Assembly: GCA_963833885.1 (NCBI GenBank)
Contig: CAWHZU010000031.1
Coordinates: 1-64,000 of the forward strand
From: JASHPR01 sp963833885
Lineage (GTDB): Bacteria > Actinomycetota > Actinomycetes > Streptosporangiales > Streptosporangiaceae
Length of the DNA: 64,000 nucleotides
Direction: 5' to 3'
Part shown: positions 41,623-51,200 of the stretch, in pieces
Numbering within the stretch: position 1 is the first letter of the stretch
How the letters are laid out: each line of letters begins with the position of its first letter
Made by a program: the position numbers and the translations under genes
Notes under the pieces: model-generated
Told to the model about the DNA's origin: nothing
Seen by the model: only the letters and a program-made list of their open reading frames with translations
Databases searched by the model: none

Positions 41623-42861
41623 TCAGCCTGACCAGGCCGGCTTGGGATTGATGATCTTCACCGAGCCAGTCGCGGCGGCGGGAAGCACCTGCACGAACTT
41701 CCCGTCCTGCCACTGGAACACGAACGCGATCGCCTTGACGTTCTGGCCGAGCGAGTTGAACTTCACCGGGCCCTGCACGCTGGCCAGGATGACCCCGCTG
41801 TGCAGATACGAGATGATCTTCGAACCGGTGGTGCCGCCGGTCGCCTTCACCGCTTCCGCGGTCACCTGACCCACCGAGTACGCCTCCGCGACGTCGGCGT
41901 TGACATCCGACGCGGTCCCGCCGTACTTGGCCACGTACTCCTTGACCATGGCCTGGCTCGATGCGTTCGGGTAGCCGGGGTACCAGGCGTCGGGGACCAT
42001 CATGCCGTTGGCGTTGCCGACCCCGACCGCGCTGGTGAACGCGCCGCCCTGGTCCGGCCCCGCGGCGGCGATGAAGATCTTCGGGTTGTAGTGCTGCTGC
42101 TCGAACGCCTTCATGAACGACGCCACCGTGGGCACGTCGGTGGAGCCGAGCACCACCATCTGCGCGCCGGTCGCGGCGACCAGGTCGGCGTTGGGTGCAT
42201 AATCGGGGACCTCCTCGGGGAAGATCTTGGAGTACTTGGTCTTGACCCCGAGTGGCTCCAGCTTGCTCTGGGCCAGCTGCACCTGCGGGGTGGCGAACGG
42301 GTCGTCGGCCATGGGGTAGGCGGCGGTGGCCGGCCGCTGGCTGGCCGGCATCGACTTGATCCAGTCGACCAGCGGGTCGAGCTCGTTCGCGACCGGCAGG
42401 CTCACGTCGAAGACGTTCGGCAGCTTCTCGCTGAAGACCAGCGACGCGCCGCCGGCGCCCTCGACGAACGCGTAGCCGTACCGGTGCGCCACCTCGGCGG
42501 CGGGCGCGGTGAGCAGCGAGGAGAACGGGCCGAAGGTCAGGTCCACGTGATGCACGGTGATCAGGTCCGTGTAGTTGGTGTCGACCTGCGTCGGGCTGCT
42601 GTTGTCGTTGAGTATCACCAGCTTCACCTTGCGGCCGAGCAGGCCGCCGCTGGCGTTGACGTCGTGGGCCCAGAGATCGTAGCCGCGCTCGTAGGCCTGG
42701 CCATCGGTGGAGAAGTCGCCGGTCAGCGACAGCGACGCGCCGATGAGGATGGGCGGCTTGGCGCCGGTGCCGCTGCTGCTTGAGCTGCAGCCAGTCGCCA
42801 CCGAGGCAGCGAGGATGGCAGCAGCGCTGAGGGACAGTAACCGGGCGCGGTGAGATCTCAT
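41623..42861 (-). CDS. livK: Substrate-binding lipoprotein of a LivK-type ABC transporter
   Basis: A 412-aa periplasmic-binding-type lipoprotein. The signal peptide ends at the lipobox VATGC (Cys25). The receptor domain begins PPILIGASLSLTGDFSTDGQ and contains the LivK-type hinge and ligand segments. The ligand need not be a branched-chain amino acid; the neighbouring dehydrogenase suggests a carboxylic acid or its precursor (inference). Confidence 0.92.
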   Translation of the reverse strand: MRSHRARLLSLSAAAILAASVATGCSSSSSGTGAKPPILIGASLSLTGDFSTDGQAYERGYDLWAHDVNASGGLLGRKVKLVILNDNSSPTQVDTNYTDLITVHHVDLTFGPFSSLLTAPAAEVAHRYGYAFVEGAGGASLVFSEKLPNVFDVSLPVANELDPLVDWIKSMPASQRPATAAYPMADDPFATPQVQLAQSKLEPLGVKTKYSKIFPEEVPDYAPNADLVAATGAQMVVLGSTDVPTVASFMKAFEQQHYNPKIFIAAAGPDQGGAFTSAVGVGNANGMMVPDAWYPGYPNASSQAMVKEYVAKYGGTASDVNADVAEAYSVGQVTAEAVKATGGTTGSKIISYLHSGVILASVQGPVKFNSLGQNVKAIAFVFQWQDGKFVQVLPAAATGSVKIINPKPAWSG

Positions 42862-42908
42862 CCCGGCCCTCCTTCCGGTTCTGCAGAAGCCCAGTCGGTG
42901 CGTGGTTT

Positions 42909-42960
42909 GTCCCCCGGTGTGCTCATCCCCCCGGTCCGCTCATCCCCCGGTGTGCTCAGC
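42909..42960. repeat. Short tandem repeats before the liv substrate-binding gene
   Basis: Three imperfect copies of CCCCCGGTGTGCTCAT-like units occur between the substrate-binding protein and dehydrogenase genes, partly inside the end of the latter. No function assigned. Confidence 0.35.
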
Positions 42961-43908
42961 CTCGTCGGCCTGCGGTGGCTCCAGGCCATCGGAGACCTCG
43001 GCGTTCTCGCTGACCAGGCTCAGGCCGGCGGACTCGGCCTCGAGCTGGAGCAGCGTGGCAAAGTCCTGCCCGCCGTGGCCGCGGCCGACCAGGCCCTGCA
43101 CGATCTGGTGCACCAGCGAGGCCACCGGCAGGGGGACCTCGCGTTCCCTGGCGGCGGCCAGACCGAGGTCGAAGTCCTTGCGCAGCAGCGCGGCGGTGAA
43201 CGTGGGCGTGAAGTCGAGGTTGACGTACGCCGGCGTCTTGTACCGCGTGAACAGCGAGCCCATCACGCTGGAATTGATGCAGGCGAGGAACGCCTGCCTG
43301 CTGACCCCGCTCTTCTCGGCCAGGACGGTGATCTCGGCCATGGACTGGGCCACGGTGCCGAGGAAGAGGTTGTGGCACAGCTTCACGATCCGGGCCAGCT
43401 CTCCCGGGCCCACGTACGTGGACCCGGCGCCGAGCAGGTTCAGGTAGGGCTCGGCGTCGTCGAACGCCGCGCGCGGCCCGGAGACGGCCAGGGTCAGCCT
43501 GCCTGCCCCGGCCACCCGCGGGTTGCCCATCACCGGCGCCGCGAGCAGCGCGGTGCCGCGGGCGGACGCTTCGGCCCGGACCTGCGCGGACGCCTCGGCG
43601 GACACGGTCGAGCAGTCCACCAGGATGGACGGCGCCGCCGCACCGCTCAGCAGCCCGTCAGCGCCGAGCACTGCGTCGATCAGGTCCTCGGACGTGCCGA
43701 CCATCGCGAAGACGATTTCGCAGCTGGCCAGGTCGGCGGCTGAGTCAACGACCTTGGCCCCGAGCGCGGCGAGCGGCTGTGCCTTGGCCAGCGTCCGGTT
43801 GTGGACCGAGACGTCGTGGCCGGCGCCCAGCAATCGGCGGGCGAGCTGAGCGCCCATCCGCCCGGTTCCCAGCCAGCCCAGCCGGCGGTCCCCGCGCTGA
43901 TCCGCCAT
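42940..43908 (-). CDS. NAD(P)-dependent 3-hydroxyisobutyrate-dehydrogenase-family enzyme
   Basis: A 322-aa beta-hydroxyacid dehydrogenase. The dinucleotide motif is GWLGTGRMGAQLARRLL, the catalytic-site block is GAPSILVDCSTVSAEASAQVR, and the conserved lysine is in ARIVKLCHNLFLG. The family also includes tartronate-semialdehyde reductase and hydroxymethylglutarate dehydrogenase, so the substrate is open. It is the first gene of the liv transporter run and probably oxidises what the transporter imports (inference). Confidence 0.88.
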   Translation of the reverse strand: MADQRGDRRLGWLGTGRMGAQLARRLLGAGHDVSVHNRTLAKAQPLAALGAKVVDSAADLASCEIVFAMVGTSEDLIDAVLGADGLLSGAAAPSILVDCSTVSAEASAQVRAEASARGTALLAAPVMGNPRVAGAGRLTLAVSGPRAAFDDAEPYLNLLGAGSTYVGPGELARIVKLCHNLFLGTVAQSMAEITVLAEKSGVSRQAFLACINSSVMGSLFTRYKTPAYVNLDFTPTFTAALLRKDFDLGLAAAREREVPLPVASLVHQIVQGLVGRGHGGQDFATLLQLEAESAGLSLVSENAEVSDGLEPPQADEAEHTGG

Positions 43909-43928
43909 CTCATCACCTGCCCACGTCT

Positions 43929-43999
43929 ACAATCGTTTGCACCATCGAGCCTGGCGCAGCCAGCGCCTGATTGTCAACGCCTGTAGCCAAACGGTTGCC
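43929..43999. promoter_or_regulatory. LacI-type operator candidates between dehydrogenase and hydrolase genes
   Basis: ACAATCGTTTGCA (43929-43941) and CCAAACGGTTGCC (43987-43999) are imperfect inverted repeats with a central CG, as bound by LacI-family proteins. They lie in the divergent promoter region. A LacI gene lies 1.2 kb away at 45141-46211. Confidence 0.45.
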
Positions 44000-44062
44000 T
44001 GAAATCCGCGGCCGGAGACGAGCGGGCCCGGAATAGCCGCAATCGGATGCAACAATGAGCCG

Positions 44063-45124
44063 GTGGCGGACCGGCGGGTGGCGATGGCGATCGAGCACTG
44101 GGCTGCCCGCTTCGTTGCCAATGGTGTTGATGCGGCCGACTTTGCGAGGGTGACCTCCGCGATCGCCGGGTGGGACGAATGGTGCCGGGTGTGGTCCGGC
44201 GCTGCCGCGGTTCACGAGGATCTCGGCCGGACGGCGCTGGCGGATGGCCGCCGGCTGTCTGGCGGCGGCCACCTCGCCCAGGCGGCCCTCTACTACCATT
44301 TCGCGAAGTTCCTGTTTGTTCAGGATCCCGGCCAGCTGCGTGCGGCTCACGGCGCCGCGGTGCGCTGCCTGAACGACGCGCTGCCGCACCTGAGCCCGCC
44401 CGGCGAGCGGGCCGAGATCCCGTTCGACGGAGCGGTGCTCGTGGGGGTGCTGCGCCGTCCCGCCGGACCCGGCCCGCATCCGGTCGTTGTGCTGATCCCC
44501 GGCCTGGATTCGGCCAAGGAGGAGTTCCGCGCCGTCGAGCAGGTCTTCCTGGACCGCGGCCTGGCGACGTTCTCGGTGGAGGGCCCCGGCCAGGGCGAGG
44601 CCGAGTACGACCTCGCGATCCGGCCGGACTGGGAGGCGCCCGGCGAGGCGATTCTTGACGCGGTGAGCGAGATGCCCGGCATCGACGGGCAGCGGATCGG
44701 GCTGTGGGGGGTCAGCCTCGGCGGGTACTACGCCCCGCGGCTGGCCAGTGGCGACCGCCGGGTCCGTGCGTGCATCGCGCTGTCCGGCCCGTACGACTTC
44801 GGGCAGGGATGGGATGAGCGTCCCGAGCTGACCCGCGAGGCGTTCCGGGTGCGCTCAAAATCGGCGAGCGCGGACCAGGCGGCCGGCCGCGCCGCCGAGC
44901 TGACCCTGGCCAGCCGGGCCGGCCGGATCACGGCGCCGTTGCTGGTCGTGGCGGGCCGGCGGGACCGGCTCACCAACTGGCAGCAGGGCCGTCGGCTCGC
45001 GGACGAGGCGGCGGGCCCGGTGGAGTTTCTGCTCCTTGACGAGGGCGGCCACGGCTGCGCCAATGTCGCCTACCGGCACCGTCCCTACGCCGCCGACTGG
45101 ATGGCCCGCCAGCTCGGCCGGTGA
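44063..45124 (+). CDS. Alpha/beta hydrolase of the 2,6-dihydropseudooxynicotine-hydrolase type
   Basis: A 353-aa serine hydrolase. Nucleophile Ser218 in GVSLGGYY, Asp301 in GRRDRLTN, and His330 in EGGHGC form the triad. A helical cap precedes the barrel (residues 1-110), as in C-C bond hydrolases of nicotine and related heterocycle degradation and in FrsA-like proteins. The cap residue pattern AALYYHFAKFLFVQDP is typical. GTG start; divergent from the liv operon, so it may cleave the imported compound (inference). Confidence 0.85.
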   Translation: MADRRVAMAIEHWAARFVANGVDAADFARVTSAIAGWDEWCRVWSGAAAVHEDLGRTALADGRRLSGGGHLAQAALYYHFAKFLFVQDPGQLRAAHGAAVRCLNDALPHLSPPGERAEIPFDGAVLVGVLRRPAGPGPHPVVVLIPGLDSAKEEFRAVEQVFLDRGLATFSVEGPGQGEAEYDLAIRPDWEAPGEAILDAVSEMPGIDGQRIGLWGVSLGGYYAPRLASGDRRVRACIALSGPYDFGQGWDERPELTREAFRVRSKSASADQAAGRAAELTLASRAGRITAPLLVVAGRRDRLTNWQQGRRLADEAAGPVEFLLLDEGGHGCANVAYRHRPYAADWMARQLGR

Positions 45125-45140
45125 CCAGCCCGAAATGCGG

Positions 45141-46211
45141 TCAGCTGGGCCGCGCCGGCGCCCGGGCTGTGGAGCCCCGGATGATCAGCTCGGGAGCGAG
45201 GTAGAGGATCTTCACCGGGCTCGAGTGGTCGGCTATCCGCTCCAGCAGCAGCTGGGCGGCCTCGGTGCCGACCTGGTAGTGCGGAAACCGGATCGTGGTC
45301 AGCGGCGGCCGGAGCCGGTCGATGAACGGCATGTCGTTGAAGCCGACCACGGAGATGTCCTCGGGACAGCTGAGGCCGCACTCGTCGAGCGCCGCGTAGC
45401 AGCCGACCGCGAGCATGTCGTTGGCGGCGGCGATGGCTGTGCAGCCCGCCCGCCCAGCCTGCCCCGCCTGGCCCGGCTGACCGCCGCCGCGCTCGAGCAG
45501 CAGCCGGCCGCACCGGAGTCCCTCCTCGACCGTGAACGCCTTGGCGAAGATCACCAGCTCGCTGTCGACCTGCAGGCCGCTTGACTCCATGGCCGTGACA
45601 AACCCGCGGTACCGGGACAGCCCGGTGGACATCTCCTGCGGGCCCGCGATGTGGGCGATGCGGCGGTGCCCAAGCCCGGCCAGATGGCTGACGGCCATCC
45701 GGACCCCGCGCTCGTTGTCGACGGTGACCGAAGGAAAGCTGTAGTCCTGCGCCAGCCGGTTGATCAGCACCACCGGGATCTCGGCCCGGGAGGCCTCGGC
45801 GAGCAGGGGGTGGCGCAGCCGCGCGGTGGCCAGCACCAGGCCGTCCACGTGCCTGGCCCGCATCTGGTCGAAGACCATGCGCTCGCGCTTGTCGTCGGAA
45901 TCGGTGTTGCCGATCAGCGCCACGTAGCCGGCGGCGGCCAGCCGGTCCTCGAGGCCGCGGACCATCGGCGGGAACAGCGGGTTGTTCAGGTCGGGTATCA
46001 GCACGCCGACGGTGTGCGAGCGCCGCGTGCGCAGGCTCCTGGCCACGGGGTTCGGGCTGTAGCCGAGTGCCTCGGCGGCGTCGAGCACCCGCCGCGCGGT
46101 GTCCTCGCTGACCAGGATTCTGGTCTCGGGGTTCAGCGCGCGGGAGGCGGTGGCCGGATGCACGCCAGCACGAACCGCCACGTCCCTCAGGGTCACTGGG
46201 GCATCAGGCAT
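45141..46211 (-). CDS. LacI-family transcriptional regulator (copy 2)
   Basis: A 356-aa regulator. The helix-turn-helix is VTLRDVAVRAGVHPATASRAL, the hinge LGYSPNPVARSLRTRRSHTVG, and the sugar-binding-like domain holds FNDMPFIDRLRPPLTTIR near the C-terminus. A Gly/Gln-rich insertion (GGGQPGQAGQAGRAG) sits in the effector domain. It lies 37 nt after the MFS gene on the same strand. It may control the liv/hydrolase pair through the sites at 43929-43999 (inference). Confidence 0.92.
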   Translation of the reverse strand: MPDAPVTLRDVAVRAGVHPATASRALNPETRILVSEDTARRVLDAAEALGYSPNPVARSLRTRRSHTVGVLIPDLNNPLFPPMVRGLEDRLAAAGYVALIGNTDSDDKRERMVFDQMRARHVDGLVLATARLRHPLLAEASRAEIPVVLINRLAQDYSFPSVTVDNERGVRMAVSHLAGLGHRRIAHIAGPQEMSTGLSRYRGFVTAMESSGLQVDSELVIFAKAFTVEEGLRCGRLLLERGGGQPGQAGQAGRAGCTAIAAANDMLAVGCYAALDECGLSCPEDISVVGFNDMPFIDRLRPPLTTIRFPHYQVGTEAAQLLLERIADHSSPVKILYLAPELIIRGSTARAPARPS

Positions 46212-46248
46212 CGGCCGTTCACGCTCCGCTCTTCGCGGGAGATGCTCC

Positions 46249-47490
46249 CTAGAATGTTCCCGCTGACTCCCTCGGCATGCTATCTGCCTGTTGCAATGCG
46301 CTCGCGTCGTTCCGGCCGTCTGGTTCGCGCCTGCCGGCCAGGTAGGCCGCGGAGAACCCGATCACCGCGGCCATGGCGACCAGCAGGATGCGGTAGTTCA
46401 CCGCGGCGATCAGCGCGGCCCCCAGGGCGATCGAGGCCGCCTGGGGCACCACGACCGCGAACTCGAGCGCCGCGTCGACCCGGCCGAGCAGCGGGCCCGG
46501 CGTGCGGCGCTGGATCAGGGTGACCGCGCCCACGTTGATCCAGACCACGCACAGGCCGACCCCGGCCATCGCGAGCAGCACCAGCGGCAGCGACCCGGTG
46601 ATCAGCAGCAGGGCGGCCGCCGCGCAGGCCGCGAGGCCGCCGGCCATCAGGGCGCGCTCGCTGGTGCGCCGCATCACCGGCGCGGCCAGCGCACCGCCGA
46701 TCAGCGCGCCGGCTCCCTGCAGGCTGTTCAGCACGCCGAGGAACTCCGGGCTGCGGTGCAGCCCCTGGCCGACGACCGCGAACGGCACCGTCTCGAAGAA
46801 GCCGAACGCGCTCACCGCGATCACGCACGCGATCAGCGGCCGCCGGAGCGCGCGGGTGTCGGCGACGTGCCGGAGCCCGGCGGTGAACTCGGCCCGCCAG
46901 CGGGCGGGCGCCCGGTCCGGCCGCGGCTCGCGGAGCCGGAGCGCGAGCACGGCCGCCGCGGCGACCGCGAACGTGCCCGCGTCGAGCAGGATGACCGGCC
47001 GTGCCCCGGCCAGGGCCAGCAGGCCGGCGCCGAGCAGCGGGGTGACCAGCCGCAGGCCCTGCGACAGCATCTGCAGCGCCGAATTGGCCTCACCCAGCAG
47101 ATCGCCCGGGACCAGGACGGTGAGCAGCGCGGTCTGCGCCGCCGTGATCAGGCCGTTGACCGCGCCGTAGCCGAACATCACGGCGTAGATCAGCCAGACC
47201 TGGCCTCTGCCACCCGCCAGCAGCAGCACGCAGACCAGCGCGGCGCCGCCCAGGTTGGCCACGATCAGCAGCGGCCGGCGCCGCAGCCGGTCCACGACCA
47301 CCCCGGACAGGGGCGCGGTCATGCAGCCGCAGATGAACGCGAAGAAGGTCAGCCCGGCCGCGCTGTTGCTGCCGGTAAGAATCTTGACCCAGATCCCCAT
47401 CGCCAGCCACAGGGCGCTGTCGCCGATGATGGAGAAGCTCTGCCCGGCGATGTAGATGCGGGCATCGCGGTGGGTGATGAGCCTGCGCAT
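46249..47490 (-). CDS. MFS transporter, EntS-like exporter
   Basis: A 413-aa major-facilitator protein with 12 helices. The first half includes ALWLAMGIWVKILTGSNSAAGL, and the A-loop GVVVDRLRRRPLLI is typical of EntS-type siderophore and drug exporters. It starts 1 nt after the regulator's stop, so the regulator and exporter are co-transcribed. The substrate is unknown. Confidence 0.9.
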   Translation of the reverse strand: MRRLITHRDARIYIAGQSFSIIGDSALWLAMGIWVKILTGSNSAAGLTFFAFICGCMTAPLSGVVVDRLRRRPLLIVANLGGAALVCVLLLAGGRGQVWLIYAVMFGYGAVNGLITAAQTALLTVLVPGDLLGEANSALQMLSQGLRLVTPLLGAGLLALAGARPVILLDAGTFAVAAAAVLALRLREPRPDRAPARWRAEFTAGLRHVADTRALRRPLIACVIAVSAFGFFETVPFAVVGQGLHRSPEFLGVLNSLQGAGALIGGALAAPVMRRTSERALMAGGLAACAAAALLLITGSLPLVLLAMAGVGLCVVWINVGAVTLIQRRTPGPLLGRVDAALEFAVVVPQAASIALGAALIAAVNYRILLVAMAAVIGFSAAYLAGRREPDGRNDASALQQADSMPRESAGTF

Positions 47491-47491
47491 G

Positions 47492-48157
47492 TCAGCTCCT
47501 CGGGGCGGGATCGGAGGGGGCGGCGGGCCCGGCGTCCGGTGCTGGCGCGTCCGGGTCGTCGAGCGGGTAGCCGAAGAGCATCACCTCGTAGCGCACGCCA
47601 CCGGGCGGCCGCAGCGACGGGTCATCCCGCCGTTCCTGGTACGGCTCGACCAGCTCGTGCATGGCCGTACCCAGGTCCTTGGCCTCCTGGGCGGTCAGGT
47701 AGAGGTCCATCTGGGAGGCGAGCGTCGCCTCCTGCCAGGCGGCCGGGTAGCCGATGATCCGCATCAGCCGCTCCCTGGCCCGGGCCAGCCAGCGGTCGAT
47801 CCAGACCGACGCGACCGCGTGCGCGGCGAGCCTGGTCTCGGTGTCCTGCCACGGCGGGGCGAGCTCGAGGCCGCGGTACCTCAGCCGCCACGGCCGCTCC
47901 CGGCCCCGGCCGCCGCCCGCCTCCTCGACGAACCCGTACTTGGCCAGGGTGCGCAGGTGGAAGGCGCAGTTGGCCGGTGACTCGCCGAGCAGCTCGCTGG
48001 CCTCGGTCGCGGTCAGCGTCCTGGTCTCGGCGTCGCCGATGGCCTCGAGCAGGGCCATCCGGAGCGGGTGGGCCAGCGCCCGCATCACCTTCGGGTCCCG
48101 CACCTCGATGTGCGGAAGGTCCGCCCGGGCCGGCGTCGGAGGCTCTTCGGAAGACAT
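47492..48157 (-). CDS. ArsR-like winged-helix regulator of the MFS exporter
   Basis: A 221-aa regulator. The ArsR-type winged helix is MRALAHPLRMALLEAIGD followed by TATEASELLGESPANCAFHLRTLAKYGFVEEAG. A long C-terminal helical part (SVWIDRWLARARERLMR) follows. The ATG at 48157 is preferred over a TTG at 48169: the upstream sequence is a palindrome rather than a ribosome site, so the mRNA may be leaderless. It is divergent from the alpha-mannosidase. Confidence 0.85.
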   Translation of the reverse strand: MSSEEPPTPARADLPHIEVRDPKVMRALAHPLRMALLEAIGDAETRTLTATEASELLGESPANCAFHLRTLAKYGFVEEAGGGRGRERPWRLRYRGLELAPPWQDTETRLAAHAVASVWIDRWLARARERLMRIIGYPAAWQEATLASQMDLYLTAQEAKDLGTAMHELVEPYQERRDDPSLRPPGGVRYEVMLFGYPLDDPDAPAPDAGPAAPSDPAPRS

Positions 48158-48196
48158 GTTTCGAAACAATACGCTCGAAACACTTGTTTTGACAAG
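48157..48196. promoter_or_regulatory. Palindromic operators at the ArsR-like gene start
   Basis: TGTTTCGAAACA (48157-48168) is a perfect 12-bp palindrome abutting the start codon. CTTGT-TTTG-ACAAG (48183-48196) is a second palindrome, and CGAAACA recurs between them (48176-48182). They lie between divergent genes, which supports autorepression and possibly mannosidase control. Confidence 0.6.
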
Positions 48197-48235
48197 CGAT
48201 CTCGGCCGCCGCCCGGGTTCGTGGGACGATGAGGC

Positions 48236-51200
48236 ATGCAGATCAGCGACGTGACCTCGACTGAGCTATTCGGCGGCAGCCCAGCCCGGCCCCTCGCGAT
48301 CGTGCGGGTGACCCTGGACGGCGAGGACAGCGGCACCGCCGGGCCCGCCCCGGGTGCCGAGAGCCAGGTCACCGTCCGGGTCGAGGGCCCCGCGGTGACC
48401 ACCCCGCAGCCCGCGGTGGTAACCGGGCCGGGACCGGGCGAACGCCTGGACGTCGAGGTCGGGATCGAGGTCGCGGCCCCGCACGCGGCGGGCGTCCCGG
48501 TGCAGGTCACCGTCATCGCTGAGAACCCGGCGGCGGCCCTGCGGGCCGAGCGGGCGGCCACGGTCAGCACCGGCGAGCCGGGCTGGACCATGTGGATGGT
48601 CAGCCATTTCCACTACGACCCGGTCTGGTGGAGCACTCAGGGGCAGTTCACCGAGTCCCGGATCTTCCTGCCCGACGCCGACGGCCACGTGCCGGACACG
48701 CGGGTCGCGTTCGAGCTGGTCCGGCTGCACCTCGACGAGGCCAGGCGGGATCCGGACTATAAGTTCGTGCTCGCCGAGATCGACTACCTCAAGCCGCACT
48801 TCGACGCGCACCCGGAGGACCGGGCGGACCTGCTCGCGTTCATCAAGGCAGGCCGGATCGAGATCGTGGGCGGCACCTACAACGAGCCGAACACGAACCT
48901 GACCAGCGCCGAGTCCACGATCCGCAACGCGGTCCACGGCCTGGCGTTCCAGCGCGAGGTGCTCGGCGCCGACCCGAGTACGGCGTGGATGCTGGACGCG
49001 TTCGGGCTGGACCCGGCCTTCCCCGGGCTGATGGCGGCGGCGGGGATGACCGAGTCGTCGTGGGCCAGGGGCCCGTTCCACCAGTGGGGCCCGAACCGGA
49101 TGGTCGGCGACAACCGCCGGATGCAGTTCCCGTCCGAGTTCGAGTGGCTGTCCCCGGACGGTCGCGGCCTGCTGACCAGCTACATGGCCAACCACTACGG
49201 CGCGGGCTGGGTGACCAACACCGCCGCCACCCTCGAAGCGGCCGAGCAGGCCGCCTACGAGCAGTTCAGCCAGCTGGCCCCGGTGGCGGCCACCCGCAAC
49301 GTGCTGCTGCCGGTCGGCGCCGACCACGTCATCCCGTCGCGCTGGGTCACCGGGATCCACCGCGACTGGAACGAGCGCTACGTCTGGCCGCGGTTCGTCA
49401 CCGCCCTGCCGTCGGAGTTCTTCGCGGCGGTGCGCAAGGACGCGGCCGAGCGCGAGGTCTGGATCACCCCGCAGACCAGGGACATGAACCCGGTGTACAC
49501 CGGCAAGGATGTGTCCTACATCGACACCAAGCAGGCCCAGCGGGCCGCGGAGACCGCGACGGCGGACGGCGAGCGGCTGGCCACCCTGGCCTGGCTGACC
49601 GGAGCCGAGTACCCGGCGGCGTCGCTGGACAAGGCGTGGCGCCAGCTGGTGTTCGGCGCGCACCACGACGCGATCACCGGCGTCGAGGGCGACCAGACCT
49701 ACCTGGACCTGCTGGCCGGGTGGCGGGAGGCCTTCGAGCGCGGCGACGCGGCGCGGCTGGGCGCCGCGCGCCACCTGGCCGGGCTGGCGGCCACCGCGGC
49801 TGTGGCCGGCCCGGATGCCCGACCGCAGGCCCGGGCGGTCGCGGTCTTCAACACGCTCTCCCAGCCACGGTCGGGCCTGGCCAGGGTCACCCTGGAGTTC
49901 GCTCAGCCGGGGCCCGGCTGGGCCGTGCTGCACGACGACGCCGGCGGCGAGGTGCCCTGCCTGGCCGAGGGCGTCACCCGGCACCCGGACGGGACACTGG
50001 CCGGCCTCACCCTCACGTTCCGGGCCCAGGACGTGCCCGCCCTGGGATACCGGACGTACCTCGCGGTACCTGCCGATGGGCCAGAACGCGGCGCCGGGTG
50101 GCAGCCCGCCGAGGGAACGGTGATCGAGAACGCGGCGTTCCTGGCCGAGGCGGACCCGGCGAGCGGCGGCACTCTGGCCAGGCTGCTGGACAAGCGCTCC
50201 GGCGCCGAGCTGCTGGCCGGGCCGGGCAACGAGCTCGTGCTCCAGGAGGAATACGACAACCACCCGCGCTGGAACGAGGGCCCGTGGCTGCTCTGCCCCA
50301 AGGGGCCGGGCCGCGGCTCGGCCGGCCTGGCCGCGGCCGTCCGCGCGGAGCGCTGCCCGGTCGGCTCACGCGTCGTTGCGAAGTTTGTCGTCGACGACCT
50401 CCGGATCACCCAGGAGACGCTGCTGTGGGACGGCGCCGACCGGGTCGAATTCCGCACCCACGTGGACGGCTCGGTCGGCCACGACCGGCTGCTTCGGGTC
50501 CGGTTCCCGGCCCGGGTGCCCGGTGGGCTGCCGCTGTACCAGACCGCGCTCGCGGTGATCGGGCGGTCGCCCGGCTCGGCCGACACCGACGTGGCCGAGC
50601 ACGACTACACGCTGGACAATCCCGCACACGAGTGGTTCGGCGTCGGATCCACAGCCCGGGTGGCCGTTTCCGGCCCGGCGGGCGGTCGCCGCATGCACGC
50701 GATCGGCGTCGCCGAGGTGATCACGCCGAAGTTCCTCGACGGGTGTCAAGAGGCGGTAAGGGAGCTGATGGTGGCGCTCGCCCGCGCCGGGGTCACCGCG
50801 ACCTGCGCGCGGCCGGACGGCCCGCGGTACGGATCGATCGACGTGGACTCCAACCTCCCCGACGTCCGCATCGCGCTGGGCGGCCCGGCCGAGAACCCGT
50901 TCACCGCTGCGGTGCTCGCCGCGGCCGGGCGGGGACCCGCGTCCGGCGCCCCGGCGCTGGCCGGCCCGGGCGTGTTCTGGGTACCGGCGGCCAGGAGCAG
51001 GCGGGACGCCTTCGCGCCCGGCAGCGACCTGCGCGGGGTGACCGACCTTCCGGTGCTCGTCGTGGCCGGCGGCGACGTTCCAGCGGCGATCACCGGCCTG
51101 GCCGCGGACCTGGCCGACGCGGTGATCGAGGCGCGCGGTGGCGCAGCCGAGGGCGGCGGCGAGGAACTCGCTGACCTCTCGGTCGCGCTGCTCAACCGGG

